Source: Archilochus colubris (lineage: Eukaryota; Chordata; Aves; Apodiformes; Trochilidae). Taken from it: DNA of 64,000 nt. Numbering within the stretch: the stretch's first letter is position 1; each line of letters opens with the position of its first letter. The stretch spans positions 14,831,127 to 14,895,126 of the forward strand of contig CM041092.1 in assembly GCA_023079485.1 (NCBI GenBank), in the 5' to 3' direction. The translations under genes and the position numbers were made by a program. The notes under the pieces were generated by a model. It was given only the letters and a program-made list of their open reading frames with translations, ran no database searches and was not told the origin of the DNA. Shown in pieces: positions 49,401 to 60,055 of the stretch.

Positions 49401-50536
49401 TAGCTACCTCTCTTCTTACTCTCAGCCTCCCTGGGAAAAAGTCCTGAAGGGGCTGATGAATAGCTATGGGCTGGTTGTGCTTCTGGAATGAGGAAGATTT
49501 CCCATGAAGCCTGGCCTGTCTTGCCTACAGAGGGTTTGTGTATAACAGAGAGCTGATGTGTAGGAGCTAAAAACATGAGGGACAAAGCCATTTTGCTTTG
49601 CTACTGTATAAATCTGACAAAGATTCTTGCTCCCCTGTCATCAGGGCAGACCTCACTCACTCCTACCACCACCTGAAATACATATGCTTTGTCCTCACCG
49701 TGGTTTTGGCTCAAGTACAACACCTCCCCCAGTTACCCTGAGGCTAAGTAACAAGATTCCCCATGCCATTATCCCACAGCTCAATAGCAGTGAAGGAGAT
49801 GCTTAAAAGTGTTTACTCTTCTGATCAAGAAGCTAAACTCCATAAAAAAGGATTCAGCTGGCCACACCAGTCTAGAGGGATGGGAGGAAGGTTTGTGTGC
49901 CTGTTAGCAAGGAGTAGAAGGGCTGTCCACACTCATCTCAGAGAGATGCTCCACCATTTAGTAGCAATGAATCACCCCTTTCCAAAAGAAAGCGAAGCTT
50001 ATGGAGTAGTGCATGAAAAGGGAAGGAGGAATTTAATCTCATAAGAACATAGGTACTGAGATAAGCTCTTTAGATAAAATATTTTTTTGTCTCTCTAGCA
50101 AGTAAAGAAGATCGGTGGGTTAGAGGGGGGTCTGTGCATCCTTCTAGGAGAAAGGACTAAACTTCTTCAATGGGCAGTGGAAAAACTCCTGGAGAAGTGT
50201 GACAGGATGGATTTTAAAAGAAAGCTGTCTTGGAATGAAGAGTAGAGCAGCTGTGTCACCAACTTGAGCTGTGAAAGGATGGACAGATCACTTGTGCACT
50301 GTACATGGACATGTGCAATTCTTCTGATTACCGATATCAAAACCTATATAAGCTGATAGATGCTCCCACTGCCCGAAAGTGACTTGCTAACAAACCCTTC
50401 TAACAAAAGGTTGCCATCCTGCCATAGAGAGGCACAACTGGAGACAAAACATCTCTGCCTAATGCTGGCTATCCCATCCAGAGGGAAGCTGTGGTCCCCT
50501 GTAGGTGCCTATGCTCTAGGAAGGCTCCTTGATTAT
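46478..50536. other. Intergenic, no gene seen
   Basis: 4 kb with no supported gene. An open frame of 134 codons at 48919-49323 has no recognisable domain. Sequence at about 50250-50536 may be an older LTR: it has a TATA-like tatataag near 50345 and shares TCTGATTACCGA (50323-50334) with the LTR that follows. I could not find its ends. Confidence 0.65.
50531..50536. repeat. Target-site duplication GATTAT, left copy
   Basis: Immediately precedes the LTR and is repeated exactly at 50875-50880. Confidence 0.85.
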
Positions 50537-50874
50537 TGTAGTGGAACAAAGCAATCAGATGCCTCTGATTACCGAGAAGTGGGTGTGAGCCGGTATCAAA
50601 TCCACCTGTGCCCAATTAGGGCAGGCCCCCTATTGAGCATGTGCAAGACCAGGGGGCCAATAAAAGGTGAAACTCACACCCACCGAGTAGCTCACTTCTG
50701 AGCTAGTCAAGAGAGTGTGCTGGTAGCTCATTGAGCGGCAGACCAATCTTGCTAGTTCTACTTTGTGGGCAATAGACTTAGAGCACGGCTCACGAGTCTA
50801 TATCACGACACCGAATTAGACCTTGAGGCAACGATCCCTGAAGAAAGATTCGTCTTGCTACACGTCTTGCTACA
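50537..50874 (+). mobile_element. Solo LTR (338 bp) with 6-bp target duplication
   Basis: Begins TGTAGTGG and ends TTGCTACA, so the termini form a 5-bp inverted repeat TGTAG/CTACA. It is flanked by an exact 6-bp duplication GATTAT at 50531-50536 and 50875-50880. An AATAAAAGG motif lies about a third of the way in, near 50659. The length, the TGTAG start and the 6-bp duplication fit alpha- or betaretrovirus-like (ERV-K type) avian LTRs. No viral coding sequence is present on either side. Clean ends and an intact duplication suggest a fairly recent insertion. Confidence 0.88.
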
Positions 50875-50880
50875 GATTAT
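50875..50880. repeat. Target-site duplication GATTAT, right copy
   Basis: Partner of 50531-50536, fixing the right end of the solo LTR. Confidence 0.85.
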
Positions 50881-53800
50881 GAGAAGTCTCAATCATTCAG
50901 ACTTTCTTTGAGCAAGCAGGGAACAGAATGTGATGTCCGAATTATGTTTGTAAAGCTCATCTTGATGCATAACATAACATACAAAGAAGCATCTTCCCTT
51001 AGTACCTCTCCTGTACTGTTATTTAATTCTTTAGATCCTGGGTATCAGAATCCTTTTTTTCTTTTTTCTTTTTTTTCTCCTTTTTTTTTTTTTTTTTTTT
51101 TTGAGATGCTTAGAGAAGAAAAAAATGGGTTAATAATAGGAAGTAAACAAGCTGGGAAAAATACTGTCAGTGGAACTTGGAAAATAATTTTTCTCTGTGT
51201 CATTGTCCCTGTTCAGAAACCCATGTCTTCTCAGACAGTTGTGATGGCAGGTGTTTGTGCTTTTGCATTATTGTGCTTGTTTGAGTATGGCTCTGATAAG
51301 TTTGAGAAGTCTTCAGTCTGTTTTCTGCTGCTGGAGTTGAGCATCTGTTTTCCATGTTTTTCTGCATTAATTAAATGCTGTAAAAGAATTAGAATGAACC
51401 AGAGGCAGGCCAGAGGTCACATAAAAGCATTTCCCTCTTCCATCTTCTCTTTGTCTGAAGTCAAACCATATGTTGGACTTTACATACAGCACATCCCTAG
51501 CTCCTGTAAAGATTTATGTAATAGTGTTAAGTATTCTTTCAGGTTTGAGAGTTTTCAGGTTTTTTTCCTTTTCTTTATGTTTTCAGGATAACATATATGA
51601 GTATATGTGTACATATATTTTATTTTGCAATTCCAGTTTTGGAGGAGAAAAACATAATTTATCAAAGGAGAAATTCACCCACTGACCTGGAGGTAATTTT
51701 AATAACGAACTAAGTTTTTGATGTGTGTGTAAACAGCACAGAAGTGTCACATTCTGTTCTTGTATCCAGCATGATAGATGTGAGATCAAAGTTTGCTTTC
51801 AGTAACTGCAGCATGGCAGACCTGCATTATTGAGGGAAATATTCCTAGAGCCATCAGCTCATTCTGTCCTATGGAAACCAACTGATGTTTACTTGTATCT
51901 CCTTCAACACAGCAGAAGAGGTGAAGGTCACTGCTATAAGCTCCTATATTGTTTCTCTTCCCAGGGTTCAAATATGCCATTGTCTATCAATGAAATTAAT
52001 TTCCCTGTCTGGATACATGAAGGATGTAGAAGACTCTCAAACTAGTCTGTGAGGAATCCTGTGTCTCTCTGCTCTGGAGATCTTCAGGGCTGGAGTCTAT
52101 GACATGAGGAGGGGATGAGGCATCTGTTGGGTCAGGAATGAGAAGGAGTGGTCACAGGTGGGGTGAAAAGTGGAGGGGAGGTTCGGATTACTCACCCAGT
52201 AGTCAGTAAGGCAATTGCACTGCTGACTATGTCCCTCCAAGTGCTTGACTGACATATATAGTAGGAGGATTGAGAACATCTGGCCACGTGCAGGAGTCCT
52301 GGAGGATAAACCACAGATTGGAAATGCTAATGGTGCAGCCTCCTCCTACACTGGAGAAGCAGACTTTGCTTAGTCAAAATAGTATTTTTTCTCTTGAGGA
52401 AAACAAAGAGAAGATGCTTCAGTGGCTGATAGCTACACATGGGCAGGGGATGGTCTTCAGAACTAGAAAGTCATCAAAATTGTCCTCCATCTACAGGCAT
52501 TGTGTCTGGCATTTTACTGCTGCCACACACATGGGCTTCGGAAAGGGTCAGGGACCTGGCAGACATCAGTAATATTTTCCTTTCTTCTACAGTGAAAACA
52601 CAGTGGACAGATGACACTTCTTTTGACTCAAATATATACTGCTGGCTTGCTCTTTCCTTGGCTGTCCATCATGGTAAGGTAAGACACAGATCTCTTCAGC
52701 ATCTTGCTTGGGAAACCGCAACAGGAAACACATCTTATTTACTTGAAAAAAAGTCCATAACTTCTGACATTTGAAACCGGAAACCAAGTGTTAGCTGGTT
52801 ATATGGGTTTGCTAGCATTATGGGGGTTTGGTAGGAATCAATTAACAGCAGGCACTGAGAATGGCAAAATGAACATACATCAAAGAGGATTAACTGGTGG
52901 TTTAGGAGTCTGACTGTTGGTACAGACTCGTAATGGTTCCTGTGTTCTCTGATGACCTTGGGGTTAGTGCATGTGCTTGAGCCATTGCAGGCACAGAGCA
53001 TGAGGGTTGAACTGGGCAGTGGGTATTAACCAAGAGACTGGATGGCAAGAATCTAAGAGCTGTGGATGCTGGAGGCCAGCACAGCTGTTTCAGCAGGGAA
53101 AAATAGAATTTGCAACCAACAGAGCAATAACCAAAAAAGCATTATCAGAAAGACTGTTGAAACTGATGGAAAATCAGGAGAATAGCAGAAATCACAAGAG
53201 TGAGCAGGACCACACACACACACGATCTCTGATGACTACATCCAGTCCTCCACACTGACCACCCCCAAATGGTGTTGGATGACTACAAAGCCCAAGAACT
53301 GAGGGGTCTCCACAGTGATAGGACCTGGAATTTTCTCCAATGGGAGAAGCAGCTGCCAAACTCTGCAAGCTTTGTTTGTTGGTGGAAGCTGATCTGTCTG
53401 CTTTGTAACAAAATACAGAGAATATTTCTTCTAAGAACCCAGCAGACAAGTCTAGAAGAAAGCTGTGGGGAAGAAGAGATGTCTCATACAGCATAGCTCT
53501 GCCCCATCTCTTCTGTCTGCTAGAATCCCCAGCACATAATATATTTTGCACATGCTGTGAGCATCCTGTCTCCATTTGCACCTTTTAAAGTCCTGCATAG
53601 TAGCACAAAGGGGATGGCACAAGGAGGTTGTGGGGGACGAGAGAACTGTGCTATAGAAAGAAGAGATCCTCATCAGTATTTTTGCTGTCAATACTTTGGG
53701 GAGAAAACTAAAAAAGAGTCCAAAACTCCAAACCCCAGGCTAAATTTGCACTTGTTCTCTCAGGCTGGCAGCCTAGTAATTCATAAACTCAGAAGTACCT

Positions 53801-54334
53801 TGTTCTGGAGAAAACTGTACTGAAAACAGTTTCCAATGGCTTCCCCGAGTTTGCTTTGCTGGTGGCAGCCCTTCGGCTCCATGCTGGCACATGTATGAAG
53901 CTTTTTGAACAAGTTTTGACCTTCCTTTAGCCCCTCTGCCCATCAAGCCATCTAATGACATGCTTCGTATTGCACAGAACACATACAATTGACAAGTTCA
54001 TAGTGTTGTTTAAATATTAAACAGTCTAGACAGGCTTTTGAGTCTTATGCCACTATGAAAAGGCTCAGACCATACCCATCTCTGAAATTGGGCTGCGGGA
54101 TCGTTTGCACAGTAAGACAGACAATAAGACTTGTATACATTGCCATGCAACAGAAGAGACCCCGAACCGCCAGCCCTAAGTGGAAAGTTTATTTCTAAGC
54201 ACAATATATGGAAAAACCAAACCAACAAACCCCACGGATATAGAAAACGTTGTAGCAAATCCCTGGTCAAGTAGGACTTCATGTTTGTCACTACCCTGCA
54301 CCTCACAGCTGCTTAAAATGTCATGCAATGGAGG
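50881..54334. other. Intergenic, no gene seen
   Basis: The 227-codon open frame at 50908-51591 runs through a T tract (poly-Phe) and has no domain I recognise; I do not call it a gene. A short CA run lies at 53211-53223. Nothing else is identifiable. Confidence 0.65.
51054..51102 (+). repeat. T-rich tract ending in 22 Ts
   Basis: Pyrimidine tract of T with a few C, ending in an unbroken T run at 51081-51102. It creates the poly-Phe stretch of the spurious open frame across it. Confidence 0.85.
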
Positions 54335-54485
54335 AGAGGGCACTCGGACGACGCCCTCCGCTTCGGATCAAGGAGGATCTCCAAGCAGGAGAGGGCCGCG
54401 GGACTCCTGCTGAGTGACTGGGACCGGAACCAGCGAAGGGCAGCGCTGCTCACCCCCACCACGCGCGTCGTGACTACCGGCGGTA
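54335..54485. other. Small CpG-rich block
   Basis: About 150 bp unusually rich in CpG (for example ggacgacgccctccgcttcg, cacgcgcgtcgtgactaccg) in otherwise CpG-poor, AT-rich sequence. It directly abuts the MIR at 54487. It is too short for a classic promoter island and has no open frame I recognise. It could be a retained regulatory element or the remains of a GC-rich repeat. Confidence 0.6.
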
Positions 54486-54486
54486 G

Positions 54487-54672
54487 ACTTAGCACTTCAA
54501 CAGCTTTACCAACGTGGATTCTCACAACACCCCTGTGAGGTAGGTACGTATTGTTATTCCCCCTTGGCGTGGAGGGGGGACTGAGCCAAACAGCCCAAGG
54601 CTACAGAGTCGGTGGCAGAGCTGGAGTGAGAGTATGCAGAGTCCTGTGTGCTCAGAGTACTAGATCACATCA
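54487..54672 (-). mobile_element. MIR-type SINE, inverted
   Basis: The plus strand reads tctcacaacacccctgtgag, gtaggtacgtattgttattc, then a degenerate middle, gcccaaggctacagagtcgg and tggcagagctggagtgagag. This follows the MIR core and tRNA-related head in reverse complement. MIRs are ancient, so a copy this readable in a bird is notable. Confidence 0.8.
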
Positions 54673-56957
54673 CTCTCTCATGGCAAGTTGTGCTTCTGAC
54701 CTCATAAACTTTTAGCTGTTAGCCAAATTAAAGGACTTCGACATCTCCATACTAAGTGAGCGGAGTGCAGAGAGGGAAACAACATTGTGTCTTACCGCTG
54801 TCCCTTCGTCTGTGTATGCTCTTTCCTTCCCCAAAACACCATAATTACTCATCTCTTGGAATAAGGACAGCTTCCAGGACAGGCATGGGGGAGAGAGGCT
54901 GCTGTGTTTGCTTGCTTTGGCCAGGTGTCTCTCTACTGTGGATCAGATGTAGCTCTTCCATAGACCGTTTGTTGCAAAACCTTCATTCTGGGGGTAGCTG
55001 CTTTTAGAGATGATAGGAGTTGCCCCTTCCCTCTCCCTCCACCCATCAACATTCCTTTCACCTCTCTGCCAAAAGTGCTCTTTGGTAGATAGTAATATTG
55101 GTCAGATAAAGGTACAGCAGCCTCAGGAACCATGCTGTTCCACATAGGTAGGTCCTCAATAAATCAGCTTTCTTGGCTGATGTTTCACCTCTCACATCTT
55201 CTGCCAGAGAACTACCTGTTCTATTGCATCCTGATATTCAAAGGGACACTGTCAAGCAATCAAAATGAAAAATACAACCTGCTTCAACGTTGCAGAATGG
55301 CTAGCGTGTTCAAACCTGGAGGCTGAAAGTTGACACCTGCTCCAGTCCAGAAACACCTGACCCATGACAGCTGAGCTGCTGAAGGAGATGGTGGCTTTCA
55401 TTTGCCCTGGCTCCAGCAGAAGCTGCAAGAGGTGCTGGTATGATGCTGGAGGGCAGCTGGATGCAGCCATTGTGCAACGTTGCTCAGTGCTGCTGCTAAA
55501 TGGATGCAGTTTGGCTGAAGTCCTTATTGTAATTTTGGGGGGAGCAGGGTTCAAGCTTCATCACTACAGGCTCATTGTTATCGGACTGCTGAGCTGTTGC
55601 TCCTCAGCTACCTGATCGCCATGGTTTTTAGGGTTACACATCCTTTGTGGCAGTTGCACTGGAAAAACAGCTCAATGCTGTAGAGCTGGGACATATCCTC
55701 CATAGAGCAAGGACAGACAACAGGAAATCTGTAACATGGATTTTCTCCTGTTGCAGAAGAAAGGTGGAGAGGAGAAGGACAGGGGTGGTGAAAGGAATGG
55801 AGGAGTGAAGAGAACAATATGTGCCCAAATGGAAAAGGACAAACTTGGTAGGGAAAGAAATTTTATTTTGAAGATTGTAAGAGAATATTACAAACAATGG
55901 AGAGTAAAAAAAGCTCAAACCCTAAAAACTATTTAAAAAGTACTTGACAGTGTCCCTTTAATATCCACATATGATTCAGCCATTGTGCATTGAAAAAGAA
56001 TGTTCCTGAAGAGCAACTGGTACCTTGGAGGATATATCCCAGAGAAGGAGGCTTATTAGAAGTGTTACATATTTGATCAGCAACTGTGCTCCCTCTTCAG
56101 ACTAAATGAATGGAACAGACTCTACAATAAACTAACAGACTGGATGTGAAAGGCTCTGCCTACAAGAATGAGTGAGACTGTTGCAAATTGAGCAGCAGGG
56201 ATACAGACACTAAAAAAAGAGATGTACATCTCTAATGCACGAATGTTTGAATCAGTATGGGAGCAGAAACCCACCGAGGTATGGCAGCTCCTTGTGGTCA
56301 GAGTACAATGGAAGAAAAATAACCTGGAATGTCTGCATGGAAAATAATGTGTGTGAGTGGCAAGACTTGGATGCTGGACTTGAGGTTATGAAGGAATAAA
56401 ACACAACAGTACTTGTGCTTGAAACACCAGTGGAGTGTTTGTACAAAATTTGCCAAAAATGCCTATAACATCAAAGAAAGGTCATGGAGAACCCTCCCCC
56501 CTCCCGGTTCCACTCTCACAAACCCCTTTTCAAGATCCTTATGAAAAAAACAGGATTTTTGGTGATATTTGAATTTTTTGTTAGATTTCCTTGGTGGGAT
56601 GATTCAATCTCTCTGTAAATCAATATTGAAAGATATCCAGCCATTTCACTTCAGGTATCCTATGGTAAATTGAACAAGGCTCCAGAGTGACTCATGAAAC
56701 AAACAACTCATAGCCCTGGTTAATCACAGTCTGGAAAATAAAATTGCTGCAAATAATTTGTTCCCTTCCTTGTTTTTATAAACCTCACATTGTGTCTGTG
56801 TGTTTGTGTGCACGTGCGTGTGTGTACGGGGGGTGTGTACAGAGCATTACCTATTCCAGGTAATAGGATTTGTAAGACATGCTAAACCGTCTGTTCCTCT
56901 GCTTCCCCAGAACTCTGCCTACTCAGTTTGTAGTCTGTATTGCACTTGTTTAGTTGG

Positions 56958-57034
56958 TTTTTTTTTTTTTTTGTGATTTGTGTTGTTGCTTTTTTTTTCT
57001 TTTCTTTTATTTTCTTTTTTTTTTTTTTTTTTTT
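56958..57034 (+). repeat. T-rich tract
   Basis: Long interrupted T runs with a few C, G and A. In MARCHF4 mRNA sense this would be an A-rich tract. It contains the minus-strand AATAAA at 57006-57011. Confidence 0.85.
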
Positions 57035-57142
57035 AAACTGGCTGGAAAACATTAACCTCTTTAGCATGAGTGTGCAGCTCTCCCTCCACCTGCTTTTTTT
57101 CCTCAGCTGGTCAGGTGCCACCTCTTGTATCTTGTGCAGTTA

Positions 57143-57194
57143 CCGAAAAAGAAAAGGAGAGAAGGAAAAGAAAAAAAGAAAAGAGAAAGAAAAA
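57143..57194 (+). repeat. A/G-rich (polypurine) tract
   Basis: About 50 bases of A with G. In MARCHF4 mRNA sense it is a pyrimidine-rich tract about 80 nt from the stop codon, complementary to the A-rich tract further downstream. Confidence 0.85.
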
Positions 57195-57269
57195 GGCACA
57201 CCATGCTCCTCTGCTTTGTGAGTTCTTTCTCTCCTCTGCTTCATGTTAAGGCCTCCTGAATTCCTCGGT

Positions 57270-57631
57270 TCAGACTGTTGTGACCCTCATGACGAGCTCT
57301 CTGTTACTACTAGACTGACTCCTCTGTTCGTGAGGCCTCAGGTGGCTGAGTATATGCAGGATGGTATAAGCACAGTGGTGGTCAGAGAGGGTGCCTGTGG
57401 CATGGCCGGCAGCCCGTGCCCCGCTGTCGGCTGGAGCAGAGTTAGTGGCTGTACCACCAGTGGAGGACGAGTGGGTGGTTTGGGAGGAAGGGCGCTGATT
57501 TGTCCTGGTCCCTGTTTTTTGTTCCTCCATGTCCTTTGTTTTGTCATAGTTCAGCACTTTCCACTGCTGATTGACCGCCTGCCACCGTTTAAAAATCCGG
57601 TAAACCGAGGGCCCTTCGTGTATTATTAGAC
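57270..57631 (-). CDS. MARCHF4: MARCHF4, last coding exon
   Basis: MARCHF4 is a Golgi-membrane RING-CH E3 ubiquitin ligase that down-regulates surface glycoproteins. This exon gives the last 119 residues. It starts with the end of the second transmembrane region (LIIHEGPSVYRIFKRWQAVN), continues with QQWKVLNYDKTKD, a Ser/Thr/Ala-rich variable linker, and the conserved tail HHCAYTILHILSHLRPHEQR and ELVMRVTTV. The acceptor (ccctccag in mRNA sense) is at 57632-57635, and the first two bases complete a Gly codon. The stop TGA is at 57270-57272. The C-terminal TTV could be a PDZ ligand. The RING-CH domain and the earlier exons lie beyond the window. An internal ATG makes the last 95 codons look like a separate open frame, but the exon clearly continues upstream. 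Confidence 0.95.
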
Positions 57632-58861
57632 CTGGAGGGAAGGGGGAAAGAAATAAGCATAAAACAGAAACATAACTTTAGAAAGAACAATAAACCTAAC
57701 CCAGCATCCTGCCCCCACCTAGCTGGTTAGCTCAGCTCTCCCTCAGCCAGTGTCTATTCAATGATAAATCAGGTATTTTAATTACCAGTGCTCCTGCTAG
57801 GCTGTATCCTTTCCCCCCTGAATTAAAAGGATTACAGTTTTATCTCAGCAATCAATAAATGGATCATAAACACAGCAGATTGACTTAAGGTCTCAGAGCA
57901 AAACAGTATCTGTTTACCAATAAACACCCGAGGTTTATGCACCACTGGACTGGTTTTGCATGCTGCATAGGCATGATTCACCCAGCTAACAGCAGCGCGT
58001 TTGGAGGGGGTGTAACTGGATCTGACGTGACAGTGACGTCTGCTGCACCAGCGTCATGTGTGTGCACAGCCCCAGTCTCTCCCCACACACACAGCAGACA
58101 CATAGATGGAGGCCAGAGGCAGCAACTGAGAAAAAAAACCAAACCAAAACAGAAAAGGTCTGTTTATACCTGTAATTTGTCATCTTAGGCAAAGTTTTGC
58201 TCAATTGCAGAGCAAATACCTCATTGCACATCATCTCTCTCTTCCAAGGCGCAAAACAAATTATCATTAACGAAATAGCATGCACACAATGCATCTGCCC
58301 TGCTACCCACCTGCACAGACCAGAGGTGATGTCCTGAGAATGGCACTGGGCTGTAATACACATGACTTCTAATTTTTTCTGCATTTGAAAAATAGTGGGC
58401 AGCTCAGGCCTTTCTACCCAGCAGCTACCTCACCTCCCAGTGGTCTCTGTCATCCTCCCCACCCTTGCTGAAGAACTTAAGGATTAGATAATGTTTTTAG
58501 TTGTTTAGATGTTGACAGTATTTGAGTATTAATCTCTGCTACTATTCAAGCTGCCAGGCTTTGGCTAGACCATGTGAAAGTCCTTGGACCAGCAGTGACT
58601 GCAGCACTGTGTAGTTCTTATCTGCTGAGGCTGGAGGAAGCTGAAACGTCTCCTGTGGACTGACTTAGTCAATACACTGTAATGTAATTAACGAATTTTA
58701 CTAGTGAGAGATTTATACAGAATGGTGATTGGGTGGGGTGTCTGAGTCTTCTTGTCCTGTAGCAATCTGTTTGCTAGGAAAGTGCCTGTGTGCCCCAAGT
58801 AACTGAAACCTGATCATCAGGCAGGACTGGGTCAGTTAGCACATGGATAGCTTCATTGTTC
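57632..58861 (-). other. MARCHF4 intron next to the last exon
   Basis: No coding block. At 57750-57960 it is rich in homeodomain-like TAATTA/ATCAATAAA strings. At 58023-58057 three CREB-like half sites cluster. Both are candidates for regulatory sequence only. Confidence 0.6.
58023..58057. promoter_or_regulatory. Cluster of CRE-like half sites
   Basis: TGACGT occurs at 58023 and again at 58034, and GCGTCA on the other face at 58051, all within 35 bp. These match the core of CREB/ATF sites. The spacing of the first two is 11 bp, about one helical turn. No promoter elements are evident nearby. Confidence 0.35.
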
Positions 58862-59066
58862 TTAATAAAGGTAGCTTGGGTCAGGATCAAGATTATCAGA
58901 ACCACTTTTCTGAAGAGTAGGTCTCATGACTATCTGTTGCAAGCATATTAATACAAGGGCAAAGCACAAAAGACCCACAAGAAGAAGCAAAATCATAGCA
59001 AAACCAGGAGGCTGACCAGGATAGTGCAGGGAGATGTTGGTCACCACAAAATAAAGTGGTTTACTG
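58862..59066 (-). other. Putative last exon of the nested gene, with transmembrane segment
   Basis: An open block of 68 codons including the stop. A 20-residue hydrophobic segment is preceded by a glycosylation motif (NIS) and followed by charged and polar residues, the layout of a type I membrane protein C-terminus. The acceptor (ttaattaggcacag in mRNA sense) has a weak pyrimidine tract. The TAA stop is at 58862-58864. Confidence 0.4.
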
Positions 59067-60055
59067 CTGTGCCTAATTAATCAAATGCTGCAGCTTTGCT
59101 TTCCACCCAGCATTTTCAGACCGTTCTCATTTCTGATGACAGGCAATTATTGGAGTAAATCTGTGCATACCCAAAACCAAAATATCTGAAGGTTATCCTA
59201 CCTTTAGGGCTGACCTTCTCATTACTCACTGATGGGGTGGATCCGCCTGGGTTCTTAGGGCTTGCATCTGACTATACAGTTTAAATTCTAGCTTTGGTAT
59301 ACATGGATTTTCTAGCTTCTCTGGTTTTAAGCATAACCAGAATCCCTGCTGACTGGATTAGAGAATAACTTCAGCAGGATTCTCACACCATTGTAATGGG
59401 GTGCTGAGCCTGCTTCCTGGCTGCATAAGCAGTTGCATTAGTTATAGATATCTGATATAAATATAGCTTTGTATTCAATCTGGCTATTTTGGGACAGGGA
59501 ATGGCATTGGTCACTACAGTACGGGAGAGCTCTTCACTCAGATTCCCATAGACCTGTGAGATTGCACAGCTCCAATCCTTCTGGCTTTTCATAACAAACA
59601 CCATGATGTCATAATAGTAAAATATGGGTTTTCCTCCCTGCTTTGAAACACAGTTGAGAATTCTGGTGTCTTCTGATCAAAGCATCAACCATAAAAAGCA
59701 GGACTTAGGGAAAGACTACCCTAAAGCCTACCTTTCCAGCCAAAGATACATGAGCTTTGAAGCAGGCCTGAAGTGGATCAGCCCATGACAAGGGACATTA
59801 TATATATATTTAAATGAGCTGTCTGATCTGTAATGAATGAAATTCCATTCTGATCAATGACAGAGCCAATGTATCCCTGAGACCACTTTAAGCCTGGGAT
59901 GAAAGATCCAAAATCAAATATTTTCTCCTTGTCTATGGAACATTCTCCATAGAATCAAAGCTATTCTCTGTAGTATTAAACACTGAGCTGGGATTGTAAA
60001 TCTATTCTTAATTACCTTATCACAAATATTTAATGTGCAGCCTGATTCAAGAGGG
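58862..60055 (-). pseudogene. Possible decayed gene for a single-pass membrane protein, nested in MARCHF4 intron
   Basis: I do not recognise the family. Reading the minus strand, five blocks look like exons: 60055-60016, 59960-59732, 59672 to about 59390-59540 (end uncertain), 59352-59230 and 59066-58862. Each has AG/GT borders, some weak. Phases agree at three junctions: first to second (0), second to third (1) and fourth to last (2). The last block encodes a short ectodomain stalk, one hydrophobic span (PGFAMILLLLVGLLCFALVL), a polar tail of about 25 residues ending PDPSYLY, and TAA. The blocks before it are Cys- and Tyr-rich, with possible N-glycosylation sites, as in an extracellular domain. 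The second block carries two in-frame TGA codons, so the gene is either broken or my exon limits are wrong there. It lies on the MARCHF4 strand inside what should be its last intron. It could also be chance open frames. Confidence 0.35.

Larger units (their letters stand above)
54673..57269 (-). other. Region downstream of MARCHF4 stop; probably includes its 3' UTR
   Basis: No coding block is seen. On the minus strand, AATAAA hexamers lie at 57006-57011 and 55862-55867, so the MARCHF4 3' UTR could be about 0.3 kb or 1.4 kb or longer. A T-rich tract (56958-57034) and an A/G-rich tract (57143-57194) lie in this presumed UTR. Confidence 0.5.

Noticed and set aside
50908..51591. 227-codon plus-strand open frame, the longest in the window
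   Set aside because: It depends on a T tract (poly-Phe), has no domain I recognise, and starts just after a solo LTR with no promoter evidence or splice-consistent exons.
59383..59604. 73-codon minus-strand open frame read as an independent small gene
   Set aside because: The frame is open further upstream and fits better as part of the nested multi-exon candidate. As a stand-alone gene it has no start context.
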